From assembly GCA_020635115.1 (NCBI GenBank), contig JACKAK010000010.1:1-64000 (forward strand): a DNA stretch of 64,000 bases, given 5' to 3'. Source of the DNA: Halobacteriovoraceae bacterium (GTDB taxonomy: Bacteria > Bdellovibrionota > Bacteriovoracia > Bacteriovoracales > Bacteriovoracaceae). Position numbers and translations under genes: made by a program. Below the pieces are notes generated by a model. The model was not told the DNA's origin. It saw only the letters and a program-made list of their open reading frames with translations, and made no database searches. Positions 55,896-64,000 of this stretch are shown piece after piece (within the stretch, counting starts at the first letter, position 1; each line of letters starts with the position of its first letter).

Positions 55896-55924
55896 ACCTA
55901 AGTGATTGTACCATAATAATTATA

Positions 55925-57148
55925 ATGATTGAGTTGTTAAAAAAACATCCTATTGAAATATTTTTTGGTTTGTGCTTTTCATTTTTCACTTGCTTCGGTC
56001 AAACTTTCTTAATCGCTCAATTTCTTCCTTCCCTTAGGGAGTTAGCTTCATTAACTGTTAGTGAAATGAGCTTTACCTACTCTTTGGCCACTTTTCTCAC
56101 TTCATTTGGTTTAAGTCGAATTGGGCGATTAATTGACACTTTTGATATAAAAAAACTTTCTTTGTGCATTCTCTTAGGTCTTGCAAGTGGACTGATCATC
56201 TTAAACTTTTCATATCATTATCTTATTCTTGGATTGTCATTTTTTTTAATTCGCTTCTTTGGTCAGATTTCCTTAGGACTCATTTCCCAAGCATCGCTTT
56301 CAAAAATATTTGGACGAGTAAGAGGCAAAGTATTGGCACTGACTGGACTTGGAAGATCTATTGGCGAGGGTCTATTACCTCCAGTAATCATTTATATTAT
56401 CGTAAATTTCCAATGGCGCTATGCAATTTTTTCAGAATTACTTCTCATGATCTTGGTGCTACTACCAGTGATTATTTTGTGTATACCAAAAATTTCTAAA
56501 ACTCCACTTTATGAGGAAAATCAATTAATTCACTCTAAATTAGCTGATTCTGAAAAATTGACAGAGGGTACGTGGCAAGAATTTTTCAAATCACCTCGTT
56601 TATTTATTTTATGTTTATTCAATTCCTACTTGCCTTTCACAGTCACTGGATTATTTTTCCAACAAGAATTTTTAGGTGAATGGAAGGACTGGGCCCCACA
56701 GCTATTTGGCAACGGTTTTGTGTTTTATTCTTTTTTTTACGTCAGCGGTAACTTCATATGGGGTCATCTTATAGACAAATATACGTCTTCAAAAATGCAT
56801 TTTTTTATGTTTTATCCTTTTATTATAACTATGGGTTTTCTCCTTTTTGGGAGCGGTAAAATTGCCTGCTTTGCCTATATGGGAAGTCTAGGATTCTCAG
56901 TAAGTACAATGGCCATGATGCGCCAAACCTATTGGGCAGAAAATTTTTCTTATTCAATTCTAGGTTCACTAAAGAGCAAAGATGCAACCGTAACGGTTGT
57001 TGGCACCTCGATATCTCCAATAATTTTTAGTTCAGTAACCTCTATGAATATTCCGATTTCATATACAATTAGCATTTTATTTGGAGTGAGTATTTTGATT
57101 AGTTTTTTGTTTTTACTTCATCATATACTCTACAACATTGCTAGATAG
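55925..57148 (+). CDS. Major facilitator superfamily transporter
   Basis: About 12 membrane helices with a central cytoplasmic loop at about residues 195-215. The inter-helix motif is GLSRIGRLIDTFDIKKLS in the first half and GNFIWGHLIDKYTSSK in the second. RSIGEGLLPPVII resembles helix 5 of monocarboxylate/oxalate-type carriers. Substrate unknown. No good ribosome site before the ATG; 29 bases from the divergent DUF1624 gene. Confidence 0.87.
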   Translation: MIELLKKHPIEIFFGLCFSFFTCFGQTFLIAQFLPSLRELASLTVSEMSFTYSLATFLTSFGLSRIGRLIDTFDIKKLSLCILLGLASGLIILNFSYHYLILGLSFFLIRFFGQISLGLISQASLSKIFGRVRGKVLALTGLGRSIGEGLLPPVIIYIIVNFQWRYAIFSELLLMILVLLPVIILCIPKISKTPLYEENQLIHSKLADSEKLTEGTWQEFFKSPRLFILCLFNSYLPFTVTGLFFQQEFLGEWKDWAPQLFGNGFVFYSFFYVSGNFIWGHLIDKYTSSKMHFFMFYPFIITMGFLLFGSGKIACFAYMGSLGFSVSTMAMMRQTYWAENFSYSILGSLKSKDATVTVVGTSISPIIFSSVTSMNIPISYTISILFGVSILISFLFLLHHILYNIAR

Positions 57149-57210
57149 TACTTGCCTATAGGATGATCTTTAAGTTAGTATTGTCCTAGGTGCTTAGTAT
57201 AGGGGAAATA

Positions 57211-57519
57211 ATGTTAAAGAATTTGTTCATGTTGTGTTTGCTTGTGTTGACTATGAGTTCTACAATGGCCGCTGATGCTAATAAGGGCAAGGCTCTCTAT
57301 AATTCTAAATGTGTTCAGTGCCATGGAGAGAACGCCTTAGGTAATGTTGAGAAGAAGGCCCCAAAACTAGCGGGGCAATATGATTGGTATATTGATACTC
57401 AATTAGGAAATTTTAAGAAAAAAATAAGAAATAATGTTGATATGGATCCTATTATTGCTGATCTAACAGATGCAGACTTTAAGGATATATCACTTTATAT
57501 TTCACAAATAAAAAAATAG
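57211..57519 (+). CDS. Class I c-type cytochrome, exported
   Basis: The ATG at 57211 follows AGGGGA; an upstream GTG (57190) precedes the ribosome site. Signal peptide ends in MAA (about residue 21). Haem motif C34-V-Q-C37-H38, then a C-terminal helix; the sixth ligand Met is probably in VDMDP near residue 75. 102 residues, like soluble cytochrome c5/c553. Needs CcsA/Ccs1, encoded about 2-5 kb upstream on the other strand. Nine bases precede the GNAT gene. Confidence 0.93.
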   Translation: MLKNLFMLCLLVLTMSSTMAADANKGKALYNSKCVQCHGENALGNVEKKAPKLAGQYDWYIDTQLGNFKKKIRNNVDMDPIIADLTDADFKDISLYISQIKK

Positions 57520-57527
57520 GTTTAATA

Positions 57528-57998
57528 ATGTCATTAAAGTTTATTCCGGCCGAAACTGATCAAGACTTACAATTAATCTATGATCATAATATCGATGCCT
57601 TTACTGACACTCCTGATTTTGACTGGAGCCTAAAGGATATCAAAAATGAAATCAAAGATGGCTGGTCTCTTTTTTCTGTAATCGAGGGCGAGGAAATTAT
57701 TGCAGCTGTTTTCTACAAAAAAGACGGGAAAAAACTCCTCACAAAAAATACTTCTATTAAGTCTAATCACCAAGGGAGTGGACACTCTCATAGTATAAAA
57801 GAGTTTTTCGAGACAAAAGCGAGTGAATTAAATCTTCCAACCGTAATTCACTACTGTAGAATTGACAATTTCAGAATGTGCTCTTTAAATGAAAGACATG
57901 GATATAGTAAGCAACCTATTAAGTCTGGTCATAATAAAATGATTATAGAATGGGTTAAGGATTTGACGAAAGAAAATACAAGTTTAAGAAAGAAATAA
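57528..57998 (+). CDS. GNAT-fold acetyltransferase-like protein
   Basis: GNAT layout: a variable N-terminal part (DHNIDAFTDTPDF), beta strands up to FYKKDGKKLL, the acetyl-CoA loop motif NHQGSGHSHSIKEFF and a final strand with NFRMCSLNERHGY. 156 residues. Substrate unknown. It follows cytochrome c closely, probably in one transcript. Confidence 0.8.
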   Translation: MSLKFIPAETDQDLQLIYDHNIDAFTDTPDFDWSLKDIKNEIKDGWSLFSVIEGEEIIAAVFYKKDGKKLLTKNTSIKSNHQGSGHSHSIKEFFETKASELNLPTVIHYCRIDNFRMCSLNERHGYSKQPIKSGHNKMIIEWVKDLTKENTSLRKK

Positions 57999-58045
57999 GA
58001 CAATACAGTCTGAGTTGTATTAAAGCTTTGTTCAAGGAGAATGAA

Positions 58046-58516
58046 ATGGCAAAAACAACGAAAAAAGTTGCTAAAAAAGCAACAAAAAAAGTAGCTAAAA
58101 AAGCTACAAAAAAAGTAGCTAAAAAAGCTACAAAAAAAGTAGCTAAAAAAGCTACGAAAAAAGTAGCTAAAAAAGCTACAAAAAAAGTAGCTAAAAAAGC
58201 TACGAAAAAAGTAGCTAAAAAAGCTACTAAAAAAGTAGCTAAAAAAGCTACTAAAAAGGCAAAAAGAAAGCCAAATGCTGCTTTCATGAGACCTTTGCAA
58301 CCATCTGATGCTTTAGCTGCTGTCGTTGGTTCTAAACCAATTCCAAGAACTGAAATCATTAAAAAGATTTGGGATTACATCAAGAAGCACAATCTTCAAG
58401 ATCCAAAAAACAAAAGAAATATTCTTGCTGATGATAAACTCAAAGCTGTCTTTGGTGGTAAGAAATCAGTTTCTATGTTCGAACTAGCAAAAATTGTAGG
58501 TTCAAACGTTAAGTAA
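58046..58516 (+). CDS. Histone H1-like SWIB-domain protein
   Basis: The ATG at 58046 follows AAGGAG (58028 would be an upstream alternative). After MAKTT, eight copies of KKVAKKAT form a 64-residue Lys/Ala tail like eukaryotic H1 and the Hc/AlgP proteins, which bind DNA. The C-terminal 80 residues are a SWIB/MDM2 domain (MRPLQPSDALAAVVG, TEIIKKIWDYIKKHNLQDPKNKRNI, ADDKLKAVFGGK). Such SWIB-H1 proteins occur in chlamydiae and Bdellovibrionota and probably condense or organise the nucleoid. A strong terminator follows. Confidence 0.92.
   Translation: MAKTTKKVAKKATKKVAKKATKKVAKKATKKVAKKATKKVAKKATKKVAKKATKKVAKKATKKVAKKATKKAKRKPNAAFMRPLQPSDALAAVVGSKPIPRTEIIKKIWDYIKKHNLQDPKNKRNILADDKLKAVFGGKKSVSMFELAKIVGSNVK
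58061..58258 (+). repeat. 24-base tandem repeat, eight copies
   Basis: The unit codes KKVAKKAT and is near identical in copies 2-8, with small third-position changes. Unit length is a multiple of three, so slippage could change tail length without frameshift. The reverse strand shows apparent long open frames here only because of the repeat. Confidence 0.92.
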
Positions 58517-58540
58517 TTTGACTCTAATTTCAATTTACAT

Positions 58541-58573
58541 TCAAGGGCCCTTTTTTAAGGGCCCTTTTTTATT
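58541..58573 (+). terminator. Rho-independent terminator after the SWIB gene
   Basis: AAGGGCCCTT inverted repeat with a four-T loop and a T-run after the second arm. It resembles the fusA terminator in using GGGCCC. Confidence 0.9.
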
Positions 58574-58719
58574 TTAAGTATCGTCATGATGATTCTTTAA
58601 GAGTTATATTAATTTCGTTTTGTATTTTGTAATCTTTACTCTTTAGATGACAAATAAATCAATTCAATTTGAAATACAATACATTGAATTATAAAGATTC
58701 ACCTGGGTATAGGTGATTT

Positions 58720-59775
58720 ATGTATAAACTTTGTTTTCTGTTTTTGTTAGCAACTCAACTCTTTGCTGCTCCCGATAACTTCTTTCCGTTAACAAAGGTA
58801 ACAGTTTGTCAGTCTTTGATGATGACAACACTTTTAAGAAATCGTGGACTAACCAATAAAGAAGTAACCAATAGAGCTTTGCAAGACCTTAAGGCATTCC
58901 AAAGAAATATTCTCCAAGGTAATCAAATTAACCCACAGACTCCTCCTAAACGCTTTGATGAGTTGCAAATATCTAGTAATGATTCTTCGCAGGTTATCCA
59001 AAAGGTCAATGAACAAATTCAAGGACTACTGAGTGGTAGTAACAAAATTAAAGATAATGAACAGCTAAGGACTTTTGCTGTTACAGTTCGTGAAAGTGAG
59101 ATTCATGAATTATTTGATCAAATAAATAATAGAATGAGAGTTCCACACAATGATTATATAAATTCGTATCATCAGACGTTGGATATCGTTTTCAATATTG
59201 TCTTCCCTCTGAACTTACCAATAATACTTTTGAATCCCGTAAATGACCCAACATATATTTTATTCGATTTGATTTATTTTACTATAATTCATCAAGGTTT
59301 GAATGGGTTTTCTTTACCTAAAGATTGGCTTATCCACCGAGATCGTTTCTACCATAAAGCTCTTGAACAATTACAAGATAAAGAAAATGAGTGGATGTAT
59401 ATTTCAAAAAAGTATATTGTGAGTAAACAGTTTGTCGCATCAGCATTACTCACCTTAAATTCGGATGATTTAATTAATGATAAATTTAGAGGTTCAGTCT
59501 ATTTTAATAATAACAAAAAAAGGAGTTCATTTTTAAGAAATCTAATTCATGAAATAACCCAAAGAAAGAATTTTTCTGAACAATTCTGGAAACTATTGAA
59601 AGAAAAACAAACTGTCTCTTTTGATATCCTTATGAACAGGGCCAACGGACTTGATGAGCTAACATTTGTCTTTAGAGTAATGGAAGAAAGCAAACCGAAA
59701 ATCGTAAAAAAGGCGAAGAATTTTAGAAAAGATAAAGGATTCGATTTTTTACCAGGAGGTGTCCCTGTTAGATAA
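58720..59775 (+). CDS. Exported protein, unknown
   Basis: ATG after AGGTG. Signal peptide about 1-16 (ends LFAA). Mature protein is helix-rich, with a conserved-looking middle (DYINSYHQTLDIVFNIVFPLNLPIILLNPV) that may be membrane-associated, and a basic C-terminus. One Cys near residue 30. No known family. A 200-base gap without genes lies upstream, holding the SWIB terminator. Confidence 0.65.
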   Translation: MYKLCFLFLLATQLFAAPDNFFPLTKVTVCQSLMMTTLLRNRGLTNKEVTNRALQDLKAFQRNILQGNQINPQTPPKRFDELQISSNDSSQVIQKVNEQIQGLLSGSNKIKDNEQLRTFAVTVRESEIHELFDQINNRMRVPHNDYINSYHQTLDIVFNIVFPLNLPIILLNPVNDPTYILFDLIYFTIIHQGLNGFSLPKDWLIHRDRFYHKALEQLQDKENEWMYISKKYIVSKQFVASALLTLNSDDLINDKFRGSVYFNNNKKRSSFLRNLIHEITQRKNFSEQFWKLLKEKQTVSFDILMNRANGLDELTFVFRVMEESKPKIVKKAKNFRKDKGFDFLPGGVPVR

Positions 59776-59940
59776 AGATCACTGTAACCATTTGAATCTT
59801 CATGAGACTAACTTTCTCATTGTATCGATACTCCCATAAAAAACTTTACGGCCGTCAATATTCTGAATAAAAGATTGAACTTGTAACTAATTAATATCAC
59901 ATAAAATCTTCTGGCATAGTTTGTGCAGAAGAATTAAGCG

Positions 59941-60477
59941 ATGAAGCTAAATGGAAAACTCTCTATAATTTTACTCGAAATACTCCTTTTTCTAGTTGGT
60001 GGAGGGTTATACTTTTCTATGAAGAACAATCACGAACCCGTAGAACTGGCGACATTTGCGAGTGAATATGACAAAGTATATGGCATGATTTCACACTATA
60101 AACTAAGTAAAAGGGCCCTGAAATTTCGAAATGATAAAGATATTTTAATGAATTTTGAATACATAAACGATGAAAATATACAAATCGACAGAGGACAATT
60201 TATATTTATTAGGATGAATTATGGTAATACTTATCACAGTGTAAATACTGTTTCTTCAAATTACACTTTAACTGAAAATACTTTTTTAATAAATGATGAT
60301 CAGAAGGAATTAAAAGAAATATTTCTTAAAGAATTTCTTACAAAGACAAAATCATACTTAGATAAATTTGATTATAAGCTATTTCTACAACATGCCTTTT
60401 TAAGTCCTATGGAGTGCAATAAAGATTATAAAAATATGAGATGCGAACTAAAAATTTACATTCCCAAATTTTTTTAA
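59941..60477 (+). CDS. Membrane-anchored protein, unknown
   Basis: 178 residues; one N-terminal helix (IILLEILLFLVGGGLYFSM) and a periplasmic, Lys-rich remainder with two cysteines near the end (MECNKDYKNMRCELK). No strong ribosome site. Flanked by short non-coding gaps. Confidence 0.6.
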   Translation: MKLNGKLSIILLEILLFLVGGGLYFSMKNNHEPVELATFASEYDKVYGMISHYKLSKRALKFRNDKDILMNFEYINDENIQIDRGQFIFIRMNYGNTYHSVNTVSSNYTLTENTFLINDDQKELKEIFLKEFLTKTKSYLDKFDYKLFLQHAFLSPMECNKDYKNMRCELKIYIPKFF

Positions 60478-60664
60478 TTGATTTAAAAAAAATTTTCTCA
60501 AACGCCTTTAAAAAAGATCAATTTATGAATCACTATCAAAAAATAAGAATTAATGTCTCCTAAGAAATCTATGTTTGAAGGACTAATCACAAGGTCAAGC
60601 AATAGTTAAAATTCATTCAATGATACGTATATTCTCTTCATGAAAATAGACATTATTTATTAAG

Positions 60665-60752
60665 TTTAAGTTTTTCTAAATGATGAGGCCTGACGTATTG
60701 AAAACCATTCAATATAAGAGTCCTCTAATATTAAATATTAGAAAAACTTAAA
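60665..60752 (+). promoter_or_regulatory. Nested inverted repeats before the gene at 60766
   Basis: Outer perfect 15-base arms TTTAAGTTTTTCTAA (60665-60679) and TTAGAAAAACTTAAA (60738-60752) enclose an inner 7-base hairpin TATTGAA / TTCAATA (60696-60702, 60708-60714). It is in the 289-base gap after 60477 and ends 14 bases before the start codon, where it could control translation. No known riboswitch is recognised. Confidence 0.5.
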
Positions 60753-60765
60753 TTCTTTGGTTTTT

Positions 60766-62490
60766 ATGAGAACTGCTCGGGCCATAACTTTTATTGTTTT
60801 TCTGCTGTCGATTCATTGTTCGAAGGGATACGCTCAATCTCGTCTCAGGAGATGTAAACGGGCCATAAAATCCCTCTTAGAATTCAAAATCTCCAGACCT
60901 GTCGTCGTAACAGACGAATATTTTGATATCACCCTAACACCACAAGAGACATGGACTGAGGACGCAATACGTAGAACCTTATACAGATCAACCCAAAAAA
61001 CCTATGATTTTCATAAAAGACAGTTGAATTTTATGGAAAGATTTTTGGCTGATAAGGGGGTGAAATTTGATATGGAGGATTCTTCTCTCTACAGATTGCT
61101 TGAAAAACAACTCTACAAACTTGAAGGACGCTCTGATATCACCCCTTACACTATGAAATCTTATCTTAAATTTGTGAGAAACCTACCTGCACGCCATCGC
61201 CATAGGGCCATAAGAGAATTGGATCATTTGGCAGATCACACTGGTAAGTATATCTATAATGATTTCACCAACCTCATCTTAGATATGATGGAATTCTTTA
61301 CCCCTTCTCATAGTTCTAAACATATCAGACATTTTCATAGTATACAAAATCGACTTAGAACATATCAATATAAAGAATTCAGCAGACTTGAGCGTAAATA
61401 TCTCAGAAAAGGTATGAACCTTTTGGAGGCCAGGGAAAAAGCAGCTAAAAACTCTTTCCAAATTCGTAAGGCCTACGAAAGAAATATCCATCAATGTAGG
61501 GCCCCAAAACACAATGAATCTCATCAGAATGCTAAGAACAAACACCGCTGGGTAGCCATTTCCTCTGGCGCTGCTTTTACTGGCATGGCCTATGCTTGGG
61601 CCCACAGAAATGATGAGTCATCTTCACAAAGATGGTGGTCTTTATTTAGTTATGAAGTCAGTGCCAAAATCGCTGCTCAATTTATAATGTCTAGTATTAT
61701 GTCCAATCCTACAGGCTCACTGTTTGCAAAAAGCGTAAAAAAATATTTCGCTTCAAGAGGTGTTGGGGCAGTTGAGACACTTACATATAACAATTTTATG
61801 GCCGATAAAAGTAAATTTGATACTCAATTAAAAGAGCTATTAGCAGATGAAGATCGAGTTGATCAGATTAAGGAAATGGCCAAGGAATTTAGTCCAGACA
61901 GAGAGGGTCGAAGTATCCAAGAGTTTAAAGAAAAAACTGGATTTGGATATATTTCTCCAGATATGAGGGAAGATTATCGAAGTGAAACTGAAATATATCG
62001 TGAAATAATCAGCGAAATTGAGACCAGGTATGGGGAAGATGCCATGAAAAAATTTAATGATTTTTATCATGATAAACATGGAGCAAGTACAGCAAGAATG
62101 AGACTTATTAAAGATCAATCTAAGGACGTCCCAATGGCCACAAATGTTCAATGGGACAATTTGACTGATGAAGATCTTAAAGAGCCATTTGTACAGGCCA
62201 TTGTAGGTTCATTATTAATTAATAAAATGTATGAGCAAGAAAAAGGAAAAATAGAAAGCTTGTCCATGGGAGATAAAGGAGTCGATCGGTTCATATTTTT
62301 TGCTGTCGCAGATGCTCTACAAATATTTAAAGATCCTCTCATTGATAATTATATGTACATGACCGTTTGCATGGCCGGACAATTTGAACCAGCAGTTGCT
62401 AAATTAAAGGCAAGAATGGCCTATTTTGGAAATAAAATTGCAACAGAGTTCCTCTTTTACTCAATAAGAAAACATGCAATCAATATGTAA
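60766..62490 (+). CDS. Large exported protein, unknown
   Basis: The ATG at 60766 (a TTG at 60757 is also possible) gives a signal peptide ending in GYAQ (about residue 24). A positively charged, Arg/His-rich helical first half (about 25-250) is followed by two hydrophobic segments (WVAISSGAAFTGMAYAWA near 270, YEVSAKIAAQFIMSSIM near 300) and an acidic, helical C-terminal part. The unusual base stem-loop before its start may regulate it. No family recognised. Confidence 0.65.
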   Translation: MRTARAITFIVFLLSIHCSKGYAQSRLRRCKRAIKSLLEFKISRPVVVTDEYFDITLTPQETWTEDAIRRTLYRSTQKTYDFHKRQLNFMERFLADKGVKFDMEDSSLYRLLEKQLYKLEGRSDITPYTMKSYLKFVRNLPARHRHRAIRELDHLADHTGKYIYNDFTNLILDMMEFFTPSHSSKHIRHFHSIQNRLRTYQYKEFSRLERKYLRKGMNLLEAREKAAKNSFQIRKAYERNIHQCRAPKHNESHQNAKNKHRWVAISSGAAFTGMAYAWAHRNDESSSQRWWSLFSYEVSAKIAAQFIMSSIMSNPTGSLFAKSVKKYFASRGVGAVETLTYNNFMADKSKFDTQLKELLADEDRVDQIKEMAKEFSPDREGRSIQEFKEKTGFGYISPDMREDYRSETEIYREIISEIETRYGEDAMKKFNDFYHDKHGASTARMRLIKDQSKDVPMATNVQWDNLTDEDLKEPFVQAIVGSLLINKMYEQEKGKIESLSMGDKGVDRFIFFAVADALQIFKDPLIDNYMYMTVCMAGQFEPAVAKLKARMAYFGNKIATEFLFYSIRKHAINM

Positions 62491-62507
62491 ATAAATCTAA
62501 TTTTACA

Positions 62508-63017
62508 TTACTTTTTTTTAAGAGATAGAGTTAATTGAAGTTTCGCCATAACTTCATCTCCACATTTCTTAGGACAATACACATTCACTCGAACAGTCAG
62601 ATTCTTTCTATCATCTGAATTTTCAACTTCTTTCACTAATTTGGAAATCGCCTCTCCTTCTTCACAAACAAAAATCGCATCATCTTCTGGCCTCTTTAAA
62701 AACTCCGCATGAAAATCTTTAAAAACTAAAGAAATTTTTTCTTTACTCTTATGAATAAGATACATTGCATGAATTCCACAAGCGATATCACCACCAGCAG
62801 CAATCGCAGCGAAATACATAGAGTTCAGATGATTTTTACTTCTACGGGTTAGAGGTATTTTGACCACACATTTTTTATCATTTAACTCTTCTACAATTGG
62901 ACGTAACCAAAAGATCATGGGAACTTTGGTAAAACCAAAATATCGTACATAAGATGTATGCTTTAATTTTGAGGGAACTTTATCAAGAACTTGATCGGCA
63001 AGCTTTTGAATATTCAT
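62508..63017 (-). CDS. DUF4442 hotdog-fold protein (PaaI-like thioesterase)
   Basis: The ATG at 63017 follows GGA and lies just after the proC stop, so the two form one transcript; the frame extends to 63038 inside proC. Features are KVPMIFWLRPIVEEL, LTRRSKNHLNSMYFAAIAAGGDIA, the hotdog helix with the N-H catalytic region, and a C-terminal strand. Family members are thioesterase-like with unknown substrates. 169 residues. Confidence 0.85.
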   Translation of the reverse strand: MNIQKLADQVLDKVPSKLKHTSYVRYFGFTKVPMIFWLRPIVEELNDKKCVVKIPLTRRSKNHLNSMYFAAIAAGGDIACGIHAMYLIHKSKEKISLVFKDFHAEFLKRPEDDAIFVCEEGEAISKLVKEVENSDDRKNLTVRVNVYCPKKCGDEVMAKLQLTLSLKKK

Positions 63018-63018
63018 A

Positions 63019-63825
63019 CTAGTCCTTTTTTTGGGCAATTTCTTTACCTCTTAGTATTGCAGCGTCAATTCCTTTATCTATAGATTCTGGCCAGTATTGA
63101 TTAAAAATCTTCAGGGCCTCATATGTCACACCTTTTTTCGATGTTACATTATTTCTTAACGTTTCTGGATTATCTGTTGATGTTTTCATCATAAGTGCAC
63201 TGCCGTAAATTGTTTCAACAATGGCCTTGTAAGCTATTTCTTTTTCAATTCCTAAACTTCTGGCCTTTTCGCTCAAAAGATTGGCCAACTCAAAAATAAA
63301 AGCTGGCCCTGATCCTGAGAAAGGGGTGATTAAATCAAGTTGATTTTCCTCAGAAAATTCATGAACGACACTAGCATGAGAGAAGATCTCCAAAATATTA
63401 TCTCTCTTGCTCTTGGCGATATTCTTTGAAAAATAAAAGGCCGTAAAGCCAGCTCCAACGAGTATGGGAGTATTGGGCATCGTCCTCACAATATTTGAGC
63501 TCTCAAATAATTCTGATAAATAATCAGTACTTGTAGCAGCCAGAAGTGAAAGTATAATTGATTCTTTTGGAATATAATTTTTTGCTTCCTCAGCAAGTGT
63601 GACAATTTGCTGTGGTTTACAACCCAATACATACAAATCACTTCCTGGTATCTGGGAAATACTTTTATAGGCCTTTCCACTAACTTCGTTGGCCAACGAT
63701 TCGGCCCTTAGATAACTTGGAGTGTAAGTGTAAATATTCAGATCTTTTCTATTATGATAGATTCCCTTTGCAATGGCCTGGGCCATATTTCCACATCCGA
63801 AAAAACTTAGAGAGTTTATCCCCAT
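63019..63825 (-). CDS. proC: Pyrroline-5-carboxylate reductase
   Basis: Last step of proline synthesis. FFGCGNMAQAIAKG forms the NADPH-binding glycine loop, then RTMPNTP, then the P5C-binding SGSGPAFIFELAN and the C-terminal TSKKGVTYEAL. 268 residues, usual length. Its ATG overlaps the TAA of the upstream gene by one base (TAATG), so it is coupled. Confidence 0.95.
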   Translation of the reverse strand: MGINSLSFFGCGNMAQAIAKGIYHNRKDLNIYTYTPSYLRAESLANEVSGKAYKSISQIPGSDLYVLGCKPQQIVTLAEEAKNYIPKESIILSLLAATSTDYLSELFESSNIVRTMPNTPILVGAGFTAFYFSKNIAKSKRDNILEIFSHASVVHEFSEENQLDLITPFSGSGPAFIFELANLLSEKARSLGIEKEIAYKAIVETIYGSALMMKTSTDNPETLRNNVTSKKGVTYEALKIFNQYWPESIDKGIDAAILRGKEIAQKKD

Positions 63826-64000
63826 TAATTTAACTCCAGTTCGAGTGGGGCACCATGCCTCATGGTATTAATAGCAAAACTACGCTCATAAAGAAATGGC
63901 CGAATATAATATTCATAATCAAATCTATTGGGAAGATCTAACGGAGATAGAATTCTGAGCATTTCTGAGTGATTTGTCTCAAAATAATATTCCCAAAATT
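63825..64000 (-). CDS. C-terminal end of an unidentified protein
   Basis: Open frame read from the window edge to a TAA at 63825-63827 that overlaps the proC start codon. The visible tail contains LSPLDLPNRFDYEYYIRPF and ends HGAPLELELN. The coupling to proC shows a real coding end. Too short to identify. Confidence 0.6.
   Translation of the reverse strand, partial: FWEYYFETNHSEMLRILSPLDLPNRFDYEYYIRPFLYERSFAINTMRHGAPLELELN

Noticed and set aside
58061..58258. Regular repeats considered as a CRISPR array
   Set aside because: The units are adjacent without spacers and encode a Lys/Ala tail in frame.
57929..58359. Two long reverse-strand open frames rich in Phe/Ala/Leu (FFVAFLAT-like repeats)
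   Set aside because: They are shadows of the 24-base repeat of the SWIB gene on the plus strand, which has a ribosome site and a known domain.
1..64000. tRNA, rRNA or prophage structural genes
   Set aside because: None seen by eye; the S74 domain is part of a prepilin protein, not a phage tail cluster.

Overview
This window reads as a stretch of chromosome from an AT-rich predatory bacterium of the Bdellovibrionota, most likely the Bacteriovoracia (Bacteriovorax / Halobacteriovorax / Peredibacter type). The inference rests on several points: low GC; very many short signal-peptide proteins of unknown function; a formylglycine-enzyme-like lipoprotein and a tail-fibre-chaperone (S74) protein of kinds common in these predators; an EF-G of the spd/mitochondrial type; a System II (Ccs) cytochrome c maturation pair; and tight gene packing. 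No rRNA, tRNA, CRISPR array, transposase or phage morphogenesis gene was seen. No gene-free stretch exceeds 300 bases.

Layout. 1-3.9 kb: a minus-strand FN3 plus FGE-like lipoprotein gene interrupted by one in-frame TGA, and a large unknown membrane protein. This block almost lacks the GGCC tetranucleotide that is dense elsewhere, so it may be imported. 4.1-11.2 kb: an exported OlsF-like acyltransferase, trxB, small proteins and two related outer-membrane proteins. 11.2-16.4 kb: a minus-strand cluster with a beta-lactamase-like hydrolase, a prepilin fused to an S74 fibre domain and a Cys-rich exported protein, facing a second prepilin and a HAMP-like membrane protein. 16.5-25 kb: housekeeping and regulation (rpsP, khpA, response regulator, tatA, queF, ferrochelatase fused to an MFS transporter, histidine kinase, DUF547, bfr, rpoH).

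25.1-37.4 kb: a long co-directional run of envelope genes without recognised function (outer-membrane protein, 1304-residue lipoprotein, several exported proteins, cupredoxin-like protein) ending in a CpaF-type secretion ATPase. 38.4-49 kb: fusA with a clear promoter and terminator, a hybrid histidine kinase with Cache sensor, a LysR regulator, a CCA-adding-like enzyme, a winged-helix protein, a pseudo-receiver protein, DUF3050 and YqaA. 49-64 kb: exported unknowns, an alpha/beta hydrolase, Maf, ccsA-ccs1, a DUF1624 acetyltransferase, MFS, cytochrome c, GNAT, a SWIB protein with histone H1-like repeats, three unknown membrane or exported proteins, a hotdog thioesterase, proC and the end of one more gene.

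How the genes fit together. CcsA/Ccs1 would attach haem to the c-type cytochrome at 57.2 kb. HemH makes protohaem, bacterioferritin stores iron, and TrxB supports thiol balance, giving a scattered iron/haem/redox theme. The prepilin-fibre gene, the second prepilin and CpaF point to surface filaments, which predators use for prey contact. The strongest candidates for new biology are the ferrochelatase-MFS fusion, the prepilin-anchored S74 fibre operon, the GGCC-dense genome with a GGCC-empty island, and the 25-36 kb envelope cluster.
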